Shown: positions 21,830 through 33,800 of the stretch, piece after piece
How positions within the stretch are numbered: the first letter of the stretch is position 1
Layout: each line of letters begins with the position of its first letter
Origin: Owenia fusiformis
Lineage: Eukaryota > Annelida > Polychaeta > Sabellida > Oweniidae
Reading direction: 5' to 3'
Length of the DNA: 64,000 bases
NCBI GenBank assembly: GCA_903813345.2
Contig: CAIIXF020000007.1
Coordinates: 1,181,730 to 1,245,729 of the forward strand
Notes under the pieces: generated by a model
What the model saw: the letters and a program-made list of their open reading frames with translations, nothing else
Databases searched by the model: none
What the model was told of the DNA's origin: nothing
Translations under genes and position numbers: made by a program

Positions 21830-24800
21830 GTAAGTTCAAATTCGAAGAGATAATCAGGAATTAATTGCGTGTGTAGATATGAGTCATTGGGCCATTTTTT
21901 CAAAAAGTATAAACATGTGAATTTGATGAAAATGTTTCATAGACGTAACTTAGAGCGATTCAGATGTAGCGAGCAAGCTGAACAAAATTGATCTGATTCT
22001 GCCTTTAAGGTTTATCTGACCTATTTAAACGGCTTATGTGTTATGTAAGAAAGAGCGAAATGTGTTCATTATAAATATTTGATACGACATACGAATATCA
22101 ATGTATGTTTGGTCATGTGTACAGGTACAAAATATGTTAGATAAAGTGCGTGTATTTACAGGTCTGTGTATGAAGGCATGGTATTTATTAATTTGATTGG
22201 TATCGTTTTTTGATATAGCTAATACAGAGTATGCTAATAAGGCAGCACTCGTTCAGGCACTATGCTTGTATTCCTTATAAACATGTAGAGGAAGGCTCCC
22301 GAATCCAGTTTTATCTTCTGGAAAAATTCAATTATTTCAATGACAAGCTGATTTATTTCATGATTTCTACCTTTTAAAGCACAAAACAAAACAAAAGCTT
22401 CAACAAATAACAAAGAAGCGTCTGCAACTTTATAATAAATGCTATTAACTAGTGCGTGACTTGACTATTTGATCTGCCGCAGCGCCACTTTCGAGTTACT
22501 ATGACACAGCCGATACAATACCAAAATGTCAACATATCTCAATCTGATTTTAGAATAGTATGTGAAATAAGATATCAAATGCTTCTTAGCAAAACCTGAT
22601 TCATTAATTAAAGATTCAGGTTAAGTATTGACCTTTGGAACAAACAAACTGAATAAAATCAAAAACCCATTAGAAAAATATTTCTGAGAAATTCCAATGA
22701 TATGTCATGACATCCTTGATAGCATTCAAAACCTTCGTTTCATCAGGTGTATGTAAATATTATCCACTTGACATATTACTGTAGTCAAGTGTTTATGAAT
22801 TATTTCGTAGTTTTGAAAAACAATATTATATGTCTATCGTCAATCAACAAAATTAAATCCCATTCGTCATTCTGTACGTCGACTTTGATTGCTATACTTT
22901 TAATATTTATTTCCAAGGTAATTAAACAAATTCGCCGTTACGCATTTATACTGACCATTTATGATATAAAACAGAAATACCAGTTTTTAAAACGAAATGT
23001 AGGGAACCGTGTTTCATGGCACATTAAGAAAAAAATCACCTGTCCACAAGGAGCATTAATTCTAGCTAATAAGGACTCAATACAAAACTTAAAATAATCT
23101 GTAAAATCCAAAACCCCTACTAAATTTTTGCAATGTCACTAAGTATGATTCACTGATTGTTAAAATGATCAAAATGATTCACTAACATGCTAATTATCAG
23201 TAGGTGGAAACCCAAGGCCATAAGAGGTAAGGCCATAAGAAGTAGATTCTTTGTTTTGCGTCCCCTTGCTTGCACAATTTTGAGTAAATCAGAAAAAACA
23301 AACACATGCAAATAGCAATCACAAAGCTCTGAAGGTACCATCAAATTTCGTTCAATCAGAATCATAGGAAATGGCGGATAATTTGATGTGCGCCAAAATT
23401 GACAGTGTTATTGATTACTTGGCATACATTGTGTATTTTCTTATTTGTTACCCTTGAATAACAGCTATGTTTAAATATATTGTATAAAATGTATAGATAT
23501 GATTGTGTTTGTGATCACTGCAAATTGGTATGTCATCACTTTTTATGCCCATAAAATGTATTCATTTCTCAGCAAACAAGTTTGTGTTTTTTCTTGAGTT
23601 TGTGTTTGTTTTCTTTGTACCCTTGCTTGATTTGGATTTAGCCAGGACGCAAAACAAAGGATCTACTACTTATTGCCTAATCTTTATTACCATAATGAGG
23701 AATGTTAAATTAAAAAAATATTCTATATTACTGTATGATCTCCATCGGGAACATGGCCAAATCTAAAATGAGTCGAGATTCTAGATTTTGATCATGATCA
23801 TGACAGCAAAATAAATCATTCAAAAGGCTCACTCATATGAATTATGGGGTCCCTTTGGAGATCACGCGCTATTAAAAGCTAGCGAGCCTTTACTAATAAC
23901 AATTCCTCAACGAGTTCATTTTGCTATCAATGACATTACCTTATGTCGGCATGCAAGTTCAGTGGGGCAGATTAAGCCAAGGTCATTCGTAAGGTCTGAT
24001 AGATGCGGGATACTTTGTTCATTTGTTTGTTTATTTCTTTGTAGTTTTGTTTGGTTGTTTATTTGTTGGATTGGTTCTGAGTTTGTTCATTTGTTTTTTT
24101 GTTTGTTTATATACACCATTATATTGTTTTCTTTCAAGACGTCCGACGCAGGGGAAGAGACAGACACCAATGCCGAAAATGCAGTTATCCCACCAGCTGT
24201 TACAGAAACAGGGACATGGCCAGGGTACAGAAAGATTGCTATAATTGGCATAGGTAAGAAAAACACCTACTATATTCCCCCTCGAACACACAAATCTTGC
24301 AGTAATTCACAGCTTCTCATTGTATGAGCAACATGGGCGGCATCAAAATTGTCGGAGACGCGTTGGGTCGGAATCTTTTGTGATGAAATTCCTGTGAAAC
24401 TTCAAAAATTGCCGTTTTATCAGAAAACAACTATTTATGTGAGTCCTTAAAAAGCTCAGATTGCACCAAATAACGTCTTGGATGAAAAAATATTTCTCGG
24501 GTGATGCTCCCTCGGATCCCGCAAGATAATCAATTGCCGCGCCTCGTATATTTTCTGGAACTACTACCCTTTTTCAATTATGGTCAATACTTTAAAAAAG
24601 TTTATCATGAAACCAAAAATACCTCAATCAGTTTTGTTCCACCAGGGACAAAGTCAGGGGTGACAAATCTTATCTTGATATAGCTTCTGATCCATTTCAG
24701 TCAAGAAATGTGAAAAATACCTTCCATTCAAATTGGGATGTCCACCAGTACCTCATATTGTTCAAGTTAGTTATTCAGTCATTCATAATTGATGCATTTC

Positions 24801-27800
24801 AGGGTAAAGTGTAATTGCATGACTAACTATTTCATTTGCATGACTACTTTGCCACTGGCAAATGTTTTAGGGCTCTATGCTTTTGCATGATGTATAAACT
24901 TACAAAATTAATGTGATATTTCAATAGATTTAGATTTTAATTAAGACTTTAAAGAGCTTAAATCATTTGAAAACATAAATAAAGTATATTACTGTGTCAG
25001 TAAGTTTCAGTACAACAATTGTGTCTTCCTAAAGATACAAAAACATTATTCAAATAGTATGTCGTCAGTAACACGGTAATTATATTACATATTCTTAAGA
25101 TTCATGAAATCTTCATAAGCCTCTAAATGAATGTATTTTAAAGACCCGCAACAATTTTTTGTATCATTGGAAAGCTCTGATACCGTACCTTTGAAAATTT
25201 GAAGATAGATACAACTTCCACTCATGCCATTGCCAAGGAAACGGATGCTTAAATGGCGGCCATCGATTACACATGTTAATAGGCATAAATTATCATAAAG
25301 ATAAGATCAACTCTCAAATACTGAGTGACACTCTCATGTATGCGTCTGGGTGGATCTGTAATAATACGAGTAAGGTCTTATCAAGTGTATTTACAAGTAC
25401 TTTAAACCGGGGCACCTTAACCAGTCAATTGCAATTGAACATTTTGACATTGCCCCAAATATCTGCAACCTTTTTAAACGAGGAAATGTCAATTATTATA
25501 AATAAGAGAGCATTCGATGTATTGAATTGGTTTAAATAAGAACATGTTTTGCTATTCATCTTAGCTTTATCTAAACAAAGTTGCACTAAAATCTGTTTAC
25601 CACTCAACTCTTGAATCAGGTTGGCATGATGACATTGTCAATGCAAGTTCAAAAGTATTTCTGAGAAAGACTTTTATCAATGAAAGAAATTTATCAATGG
25701 TGCAGAAATATTTTAAAGATGATAAACACTTATTTTTATCTAACATAGGTCAGTGATATTGTATACTTCTGATTGTCTATCATATCTAGAAACGATTTAT
25801 AGAAAAATTGATAAATTTCGAAAATAATGGTGTATCCTGAATGCTACCACGGCGTAATCCGATGACATAATATTTTTTTAAATGCTATGAAATCTAACAT
25901 TTCTTATGATTGCATAAATTGAAATGGTTCAAATAACATACTAGTAACTGTTACTTGATCTATTCAATGGAGTTGAAAAATAATATTACATTGTAAAATG
26001 TTGTATTTGATAATCAATAAATCCACAACTTTTGCTACTAAAATAGAGGGAAATTCAAATATTTGAAAATTAAAACACCAATTGTTTTGTATTCAAGAGT
26101 CGACTTTTAAAAATCCCTAAAACTGTCACCACAAATTATATTTAGGTAGTTGAGCCTTTTGAATAAAAAAGTGACTAACGAAGTTGCTGTATCACAGTTC
26201 AGGTAACATTCAGACACTTAATAACTTGATTATGAAAGATAGACACAACGAACAATTGAACAACCTTTATATATTTCGTCAGGGTTGGGGATTTAATTTA
26301 TTTTTGGGACTAGGGATTAATCTATCCGTATATTTGTTTTACAGCACATGGCGTTCATTCTCTAAAGTTTTTGTTTCTCAGTCAATCTGACTGAAATTTT
26401 AACTTAGTATACCTAGATTATTCATACATTTGAATCTCAAGTTATAATGAAAAGCTTCTTGAAGAAAATAGTTATAGTTGCTATAGTCACACGAGTCGGG
26501 GGGGGGACGCGGAGCAGGCAAAAGGGATTTGTTTTGTTTGAACGTTCACAATTTTTCATTTTGTCCTGTTTATTTTACTAAAAGTATCTCAAGGGTATAG
26601 GTGTACAGAATGGGTTCCGCCATGTGTTTGAGGAATGGGTAATAAACAGCAGAGGTATATACTTATAGACCATGATATACACTATTTTGAACACCTATAC
26701 GCTTGAGATACTGTAAGTAAAATAAGCAGGGGAAAATAAAGATTGTGAACATTCAAACAAAACAAATCCTTTTTTGCCTGCTCCGCGTCCCCCAGACTCA
26801 TGTTTTTCTTCAAGGATCTTTTCATTATAACTTGATATTCAAATGTATAAATAGTGTAGGCATACTGAGTGAAAATTTCAGCCAGATTGACTGAGAAACA
26901 AAAATTTTAGAGTACTTTTGCAGAAATTAATGAACGCCCTTTATATTATATATTACACACAAGGAAGACGGAGGTCACAATCGAATTTCAATATGATTGA
27001 CATCTCTGAATTCTGGCCCAATTGAATTAATAATTCATATCCATTTTACTTCAAACTTGTAATGTCTCATTTATAAAAGTTGCTAATTGCTAGATATATA
27101 TGGCATAAAAACATATCAAGACTCTTAATGTGAAACATGCTATCATGAGTTTACATATTTTTCTCAACGATGATTTCGATTTTAGGTTGTCGAATGCCAG
27201 GGGATGTAAACGGTACTGATGCTTTCTGGGACGTCATTTCGAAAGGGAAAGACACAATAACTGACATCCCTCCAGACCGCTGGTCGACCGATGCCTTCTA
27301 CAGTCCAGACCAGTCTAAGTCAGGTACCCACGTGACAAAAAGATGTGGATTCATTAAAGGTATAGATCACTTTGATCACACATTTTTTAAAATTTCTCCT
27401 CGTGAAGCCGCTATGATGGATCCACAACAGCGTCATACTTTAGAAGTGACCCAGGAAGCATTTGATGATGCTGGGATTGATCCAACAACTCTAGACAAAC
27501 GATGTGGAGTCTACCTGGGAATAGGAATGATGGACTATCCTACCATGATCGTTAATGATAAAAATCTCATAAACGCCTACACTCATACTGGCGTTGCGCA
27601 CAGTGTGGCGGCAAATCGTATTTCATATGCATTTAACCTGAAAGGGCCAAGCTTTGCTGTTGATACTGCCTGCGCAGCTTCAATGACAGCCCTCCATCTT
27701 GCATGCAGCGGTCTTTGGAACAAAGAATGTGAAGTTGCAGTTGTGGGGGGAAGTAATGTCCTACTAACTCCTGAAATAACAGTTGGATTCAGTCAACTTG

Positions 27801-30800
27801 GAGTCCTTTCCCCAGATGGAAAAAGCTGCCCATTTGATGCCGATGCCAAAGGTTATGTCAGAAGTGAAGGATTCGGAACGTTGATTCTCAAACCACTAGA
27901 TGATGCTATTGCGGATGGAGATCATATCTACTGCTCAATTCTTGGAACAGCAATAGGGGATAATGGACAGAATCAAAGCATAACAATGCCATCTACCACA
28001 GAGCAGCTTCAGATGATTAACACAACATACTCAAGGTACAACATTCCTATGGAAAATGTTTCCTACGTAGAGGCACATGGCACTGGAACCCCCGTCGGTG
28101 ATCCCTTGGAGGCCAATGCAATAGGCAACGCCTTCAGACCACACAGACTGACCAGTGACAGACCTCTGCCAATAGGTTCCTGTAAGAGTAACTTTGGGCA
28201 TATGGAATGTACAGCAGGTGCAGTAAGTACCATTAAAGGCGCCCTCATGTTGCATAATAGAATTCTTTGCCCATCTACCAACTTCGAAAAGATAAACCCA
28301 GCAATAGACTTGGACAGTCTAGGTATCAAAATACAGCAGGAAGTAGAACCTCTGACTAGGAACAGGAAACATATCATGGGTATCAACAGTTTCGGCTTTG
28401 GTGGTGCATTAGCTCATGCAATCATTGAAGAATATACAGCCGAGGATACACCATGTGGATCGGCTGGATGGCGATTCGGAGAAGATGACACAGAAGGACT
28501 GTCGATTGCAATACCCCTTTCAGCAAAGAACGATGCTGGGTTAATTGACCTAGCCAAAGAATGGTTGAAATTTAAATCAGAAAAAGATGCACAGGTCATC
28601 GTGTCGTGGCTGGCCACTCGCCGACCTCATTATGAGAGCCGAGTAATCCTGATAGCCAATTCTGGAAAAGATTTTCGTGACAAACTGCAATGTTTCATAG
28701 ATGGAAGACCACAAAGTTCAATCTCAGGAAAAGCAACTACAGGTGAAGGTGGAAACAAAAGGGTATGCTTCGTCTATCCAGGGCAAGGCCAACAGTGGGC
28801 AAAAATGGGCGTCCCTTTATACAAGAAAGAGAAGGTCTACCGCGATTGTATCAACCTATGTGATATGATATTCAAGAAACTGAGTGGCTGGTCTCTTCTC
28901 GAAAAGCATGGTGTCTTTACAGATCAACCAAAAGGAGGTCGCTATCTCTATCAAGTCATCAACGACACAGATGTTTCTCCCCCTGCTATTGTATTCCACC
29001 AGATTGCCCTGACGAAGTTATGGCTGTCGTGGGGTGTCTATCCACAAGCAGTTGTGGGACATAGCTTGGGTGAAGTAGCGGCAGCATTTGCATGTGGTGG
29101 TATAACCCTAGAGGAAGCAATTGCTATAGCTCTGTACAGAAGTGAGGAACAGGCGAAGCTGAGTGGAAATGGGGGCATGGCTGCAACTAGAATATCTGAA
29201 GTGGAGGCTAGAGCATTTTGTGAGAAACATGACGATATATATGTCGCCTGTGTCAACTCTCCATCTTCAACAACTATAGCAGGAAACCTGCTTACAATTG
29301 AAAAACTTTCGAAAGAAAATCCTACTACTTGGAAGCAACTTCGAGTCAATTGTGCCTACCATACCCAATATATGGAACCAGTTCAAGAAGGTTTCACCAA
29401 ACGACTGAGCAAAAAACTACGAAATAAGGTGAAACCAAAGATCCCAATGTTTTCTACTGTGACTGGTGACAAAAAAACAGGCGGATTTGATATTAAGTAC
29501 TGGTGGGATACCATCAGGAAACCAGTTTTATTCCGACCTGCAGTTGAAAAACTGTTAAATGAGAAATTTGATGTCTTTGTCGAGTGTGGAGCATCTGCCA
29601 CCCTCTTGACATCAGTCAAAAATTCAGCACAGTCTTTACACATGCCATACCCAATCTGTATCACATCTGGACAGCGAGAACAGGACAATTTAAACAGTAT
29701 GTTAACTGCAGTTGGCATGCTCCATGTGAACGGTGTGGAACTAGAATGGGGGAACATAACTGGCAACTGTCAACAATGGGCTCCATTGCCACGCTACCCC
29801 TGGCAACATCAAACACATTGGGCTGAAGCGGAAACCAGTAGACTGCGACGATTGGGCCTCGTTCAAAGTAATTTCAAAAACAGCAATGGGAAAATATCGC
29901 TGAAGGAATTCCCATTTCTAACTGATCACAAGGTCTTGGGCAATGTTACCTTTCCCGGTGCAGGGTACATTGAATACATCACACAGGCATGTATCGTGGA
30001 CGATGAACATGTATCATTCTCTGATATAAAATTCAAGAACGTGCTTGTTTTTGGTGAACAGAACAAAGAAAAAGATGTCCACTTAGAACTATCCAGGAAA
30101 GGTGATCGGGTATCAATTTCCACCGGCAACACAGTCCACATGGAAGCTATCATTAATACGACTAAATCAGAGGCGGGTTCTCCTTGTCAGTTTAAGTTTG
30201 AAGAGACAGAGTCTAGTTTGGCTGGTTCTCTAGAAGTTGGCAAAGGAGACATATATGCTAACTTCGAACGTGTTAAGCTTGAGTATGGACCTGCCTTTCA
30301 AACACTACAGAAGGTAACATTATATGATGGTAAAGCGGTAGGAGTGATTCAAGGGGAGCGATACCACGAGGAACGAATCTGCAGCAACATTCTTGATGGA
30401 TGTTTTCAACTTGCTCTGGTTGCGAGTCAAACTAATTCATCTGCTTACATACCTGTTAGCATTGGCTCACTAGAACTATTCTGTCCTAAGGTCACATCGG
30501 GCTCCCCACTCCAAGCTTATGCCAAAGTAACAGATGTAAACTCATTCACACTGACTGCAAATATCAGTGTATTCTCAGAGAATGTAGAAGTTATCAGAGT
30601 CACAGAAATGGTAGCCCAGAATATGGATGGAGCAACACCTGCTGTAGACATCAATGAATGTGTCTACACCACATCCTGGCAACCAATAGCTGCAGACCTG
30701 GGGACAACTTATATTGCAAACGATATATTCAATCCCAAGAACCTCAAGGAAAAGTATTCTGAAGAAATGAATCACATTGAATCCCTTGATCCCTACATGA

Positions 30801-33800
30801 GAACAATCAGAGGAATTTGTGCAAGCTTTGCAAGAAGAGCATTGGAGTCGGTCCCTGAACGTGAATACCATGAGCGAAATGGGCTGTATGTAGCAAGGCT
30901 GAAACAGATTATCAAAGAAGATGACGTGTGTTTGCCTATTGACGAGGTTGGAAACAAGATGCGGGATATTGAAAACGCCTGCCCAGCCTTCAAGACTGAA
31001 ATCAAACTATTTGGAACGCTGGGAGAAATGCTACCAGAAACTCTTCGAAATCCAAACAAAGCTGTTGAAGTGTTGTTTGGAAAAGAGTTTCTTCCAAAGT
31101 ATTTCATTGATTCGCTTACCACTAGATTGTACTACCAAACAGGCTCAGAGATAGTTAGTAAGGCAGTTGATCAGGCATTAGAGTCGAAGAAGATTGTACG
31201 AGTCTTAGAAGTTGGTGGTCGCATGGGTGGACTGGCTCAGTATCTTCTTAAACCACTCCAGAGTTTAATCAACGATGGGAAAGTTGAATATACATTCACC
31301 GACCTGTACTCAGTGTTCTTTCCACATGCTCAACAGACATTAGGCGAGTTCTCAGGAGTTCAATACAAAGAACTCGACATTGAACAGAGTGTTGCAACTC
31401 AAGGATTTGTCCCTCATACCTATGACATCGTCGTATGTATGGACACTCTTCACTCAGCAGTGGATTTGGAAAATGGATTATCCAATATGAAAGACCTCTT
31501 GTGTCCAGGGGGTTGGCTGGTGATGTATGAAGCAACTAATTCAGCTAACATTGCAGAAATCACATTTGGATGTCTTGAACTTTGCTGGGTGTTTGATGAC
31601 TTCCGAAAAAATACGTGCTGGCTTGACAAGATGGGTTGGGAGAACCTACTGGAAAACAATGGATTCAAAGATGTGGTGGGTGTATCTACACCGAACGAGT
31701 TTTTCCATTCTATCATTATCGGGGTGAAGACAGATGATAAAGACATTCCTGCATCCAGCAATACGGTGGTACATTCAGAACAACATTTAGACAGTGAGGG
31801 ATGGAGAGATCTTCAATGTGAAATAACCTCCAACAGAGCAGCCCTATACAGTCACGTAGACAGTTCATGTCATTCAATTGATGTGATTCACCTTTGGGAG
31901 AACACGAGTACCCTTGAGGACCTTGTAGATATAGTAAAACACATGTCTAACAGTCCAAACTGCAAGAGCCTCTCAGTTGTAGTAGAGGAAGATAGCATTA
32001 GTGGATCCATTCCAACTGGTTTCCTGAGAGTTGCTGTGAATGAAATAAAACACCTTCCAATGTATACATTCAGAGTAAAAGGACTTAAAAGAAAAGATGC
32101 AATGTCTCGGGTTATTGACATCATCCGAGATGGAAGTATTCCTGACTCAGAGATTATGATTGAAAATTGTAAAATAAGTGTCCCACGAGTTATGAAGTCA
32201 GGTATGCCAACCCAGGGTACGGTGGAATCATTAAGATGGTGTATTGACTTTGATGGTTCTCAAGCAATTGACAACTTATCATACAGATCGTTGCCACAAA
32301 AACCACTGTCAATGGGAGATATACGGATAAAGGTATCTGCAGCTGGGGTCAATTTTAAGGATGTCATGATGGCGACTGGTAATCTTAAAGATCTCAACAT
32401 TGCCCCTCAGTTTGGTATTGAGTGTTCGGGTGTTATCACAGAATCACATCCATCGGTCGGAAACGTCAAAGTTGGTGATAGAGTCGTAGCATTTGCAAAT
32501 AACTGTTTTGCATCTGAAGTAGTATGTGACAGCAGACTTGTAGCCAAGGTACCAAAAGCGATAGACATAGATGTTGCAGCAGGAATGGGGATCGTGTTCT
32601 CAACAGCTTACCATGCCCTTGTTGAGCGTGCAAATATCCAAGAAGGGGAGACTATTCTAATTCATTCTGCATGTGGAGGTGTTGGTCAAGCTGCCATACA
32701 GATAGCATCCCTGTATGGAGCGAAAATTATCTGCTCTGCTGGTACAGATAATAAGCGTAACTTTCTGAAGGAACACTATGGAATTGAACATGTGACTAAT
32801 TCGCATTCTCTCAAATTTGTTGATGACATTATGAAGTGGACCGCCAACAGGGGAGTTGACGTTGTACTGAACTCACTGAGTGGAGAGTATATCAAGAAAG
32901 GAATGGATGTTCTTGCACATGGTGGACGTTTCTGTGAGATCGGAAAGCGAGATATCCTTGAGAATTCAGAATTAGAGCTGAACACATTCCTTCGAAATAA
33001 ATCATTCCTTTCTGTCCAGCTTGATGTCTTGATGGTTAACAAGCCAGAGAAAATGACAAAACTGCTCGAGAAAGTTATGACACTCTTGGATAATGGAGAC
33101 ATAAAACCAGTACAAACAGAGACCAGAAATATATCCCAGTACAAGGAAACACTAAGATGGATGATGACAGGGCAACACATTGGTAAAGTGGCGTTAAAGA
33201 TACCCGTGGACTATGCTCCCACTAATGTTCTACCGCCTACAGACATGTTTACTGATGACGGCTGTTACATGGTGACAGGGGGCCTTGGTGGTGTAGGTCT
33301 AGCTGTTGCTCGGTGGTTGGGCAACAAGGGAGCGAAATACATCGGCTTGTTATCAAGGCATAAAGCGTCAACATTCCAACAGCGATGCACGATACAGCAC
33401 CTTGAGAATATCGGGTGCAAAGTAATTCGACTACAAGCCGATGCGGGAGATAAAACTGCACTATCAATTGCCATTGGTAGCCTTGAAGAAGCATCGAACA
33501 AACCTTTAAAAGGTATATTTCATCTGGCTGGAATCATAGATGATTCGAACATTCAGAAACTCACGAATGATCAAATTAGACGGACACTGAACTCCAAAGT
33601 TGATGGTGCAAGAAACCTACACGAACTTACTCAAAACAAAACATTGGATCATTTCGTAATGTTCTCGTCAATATGCACAGTAATAGGGAATATGGAACAA
33701 GGTTCATACTGTGCCGCCAATGCCTACCTGGACAAGCTAGCTGAGCACAGGCGGTCGGTTGGTTTACCTTCATTGTCAGTTCAATTTGGGGCTATACGAG

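Noticed and set aside
22747-23097. 116-codon frame in PKS intron 1
   Set aside because: Composition is that of random AT-rich translation (Ile, Lys, Ser, Phe rich) with no recognisable domain, and it lies within an intron.
28031-33501. Several open frames of 70-130 codons on the minus strand opposite the PKS
   Set aside because: They are shadows of the long, GC-richer PKS exon; no motif or splice signal supports them.
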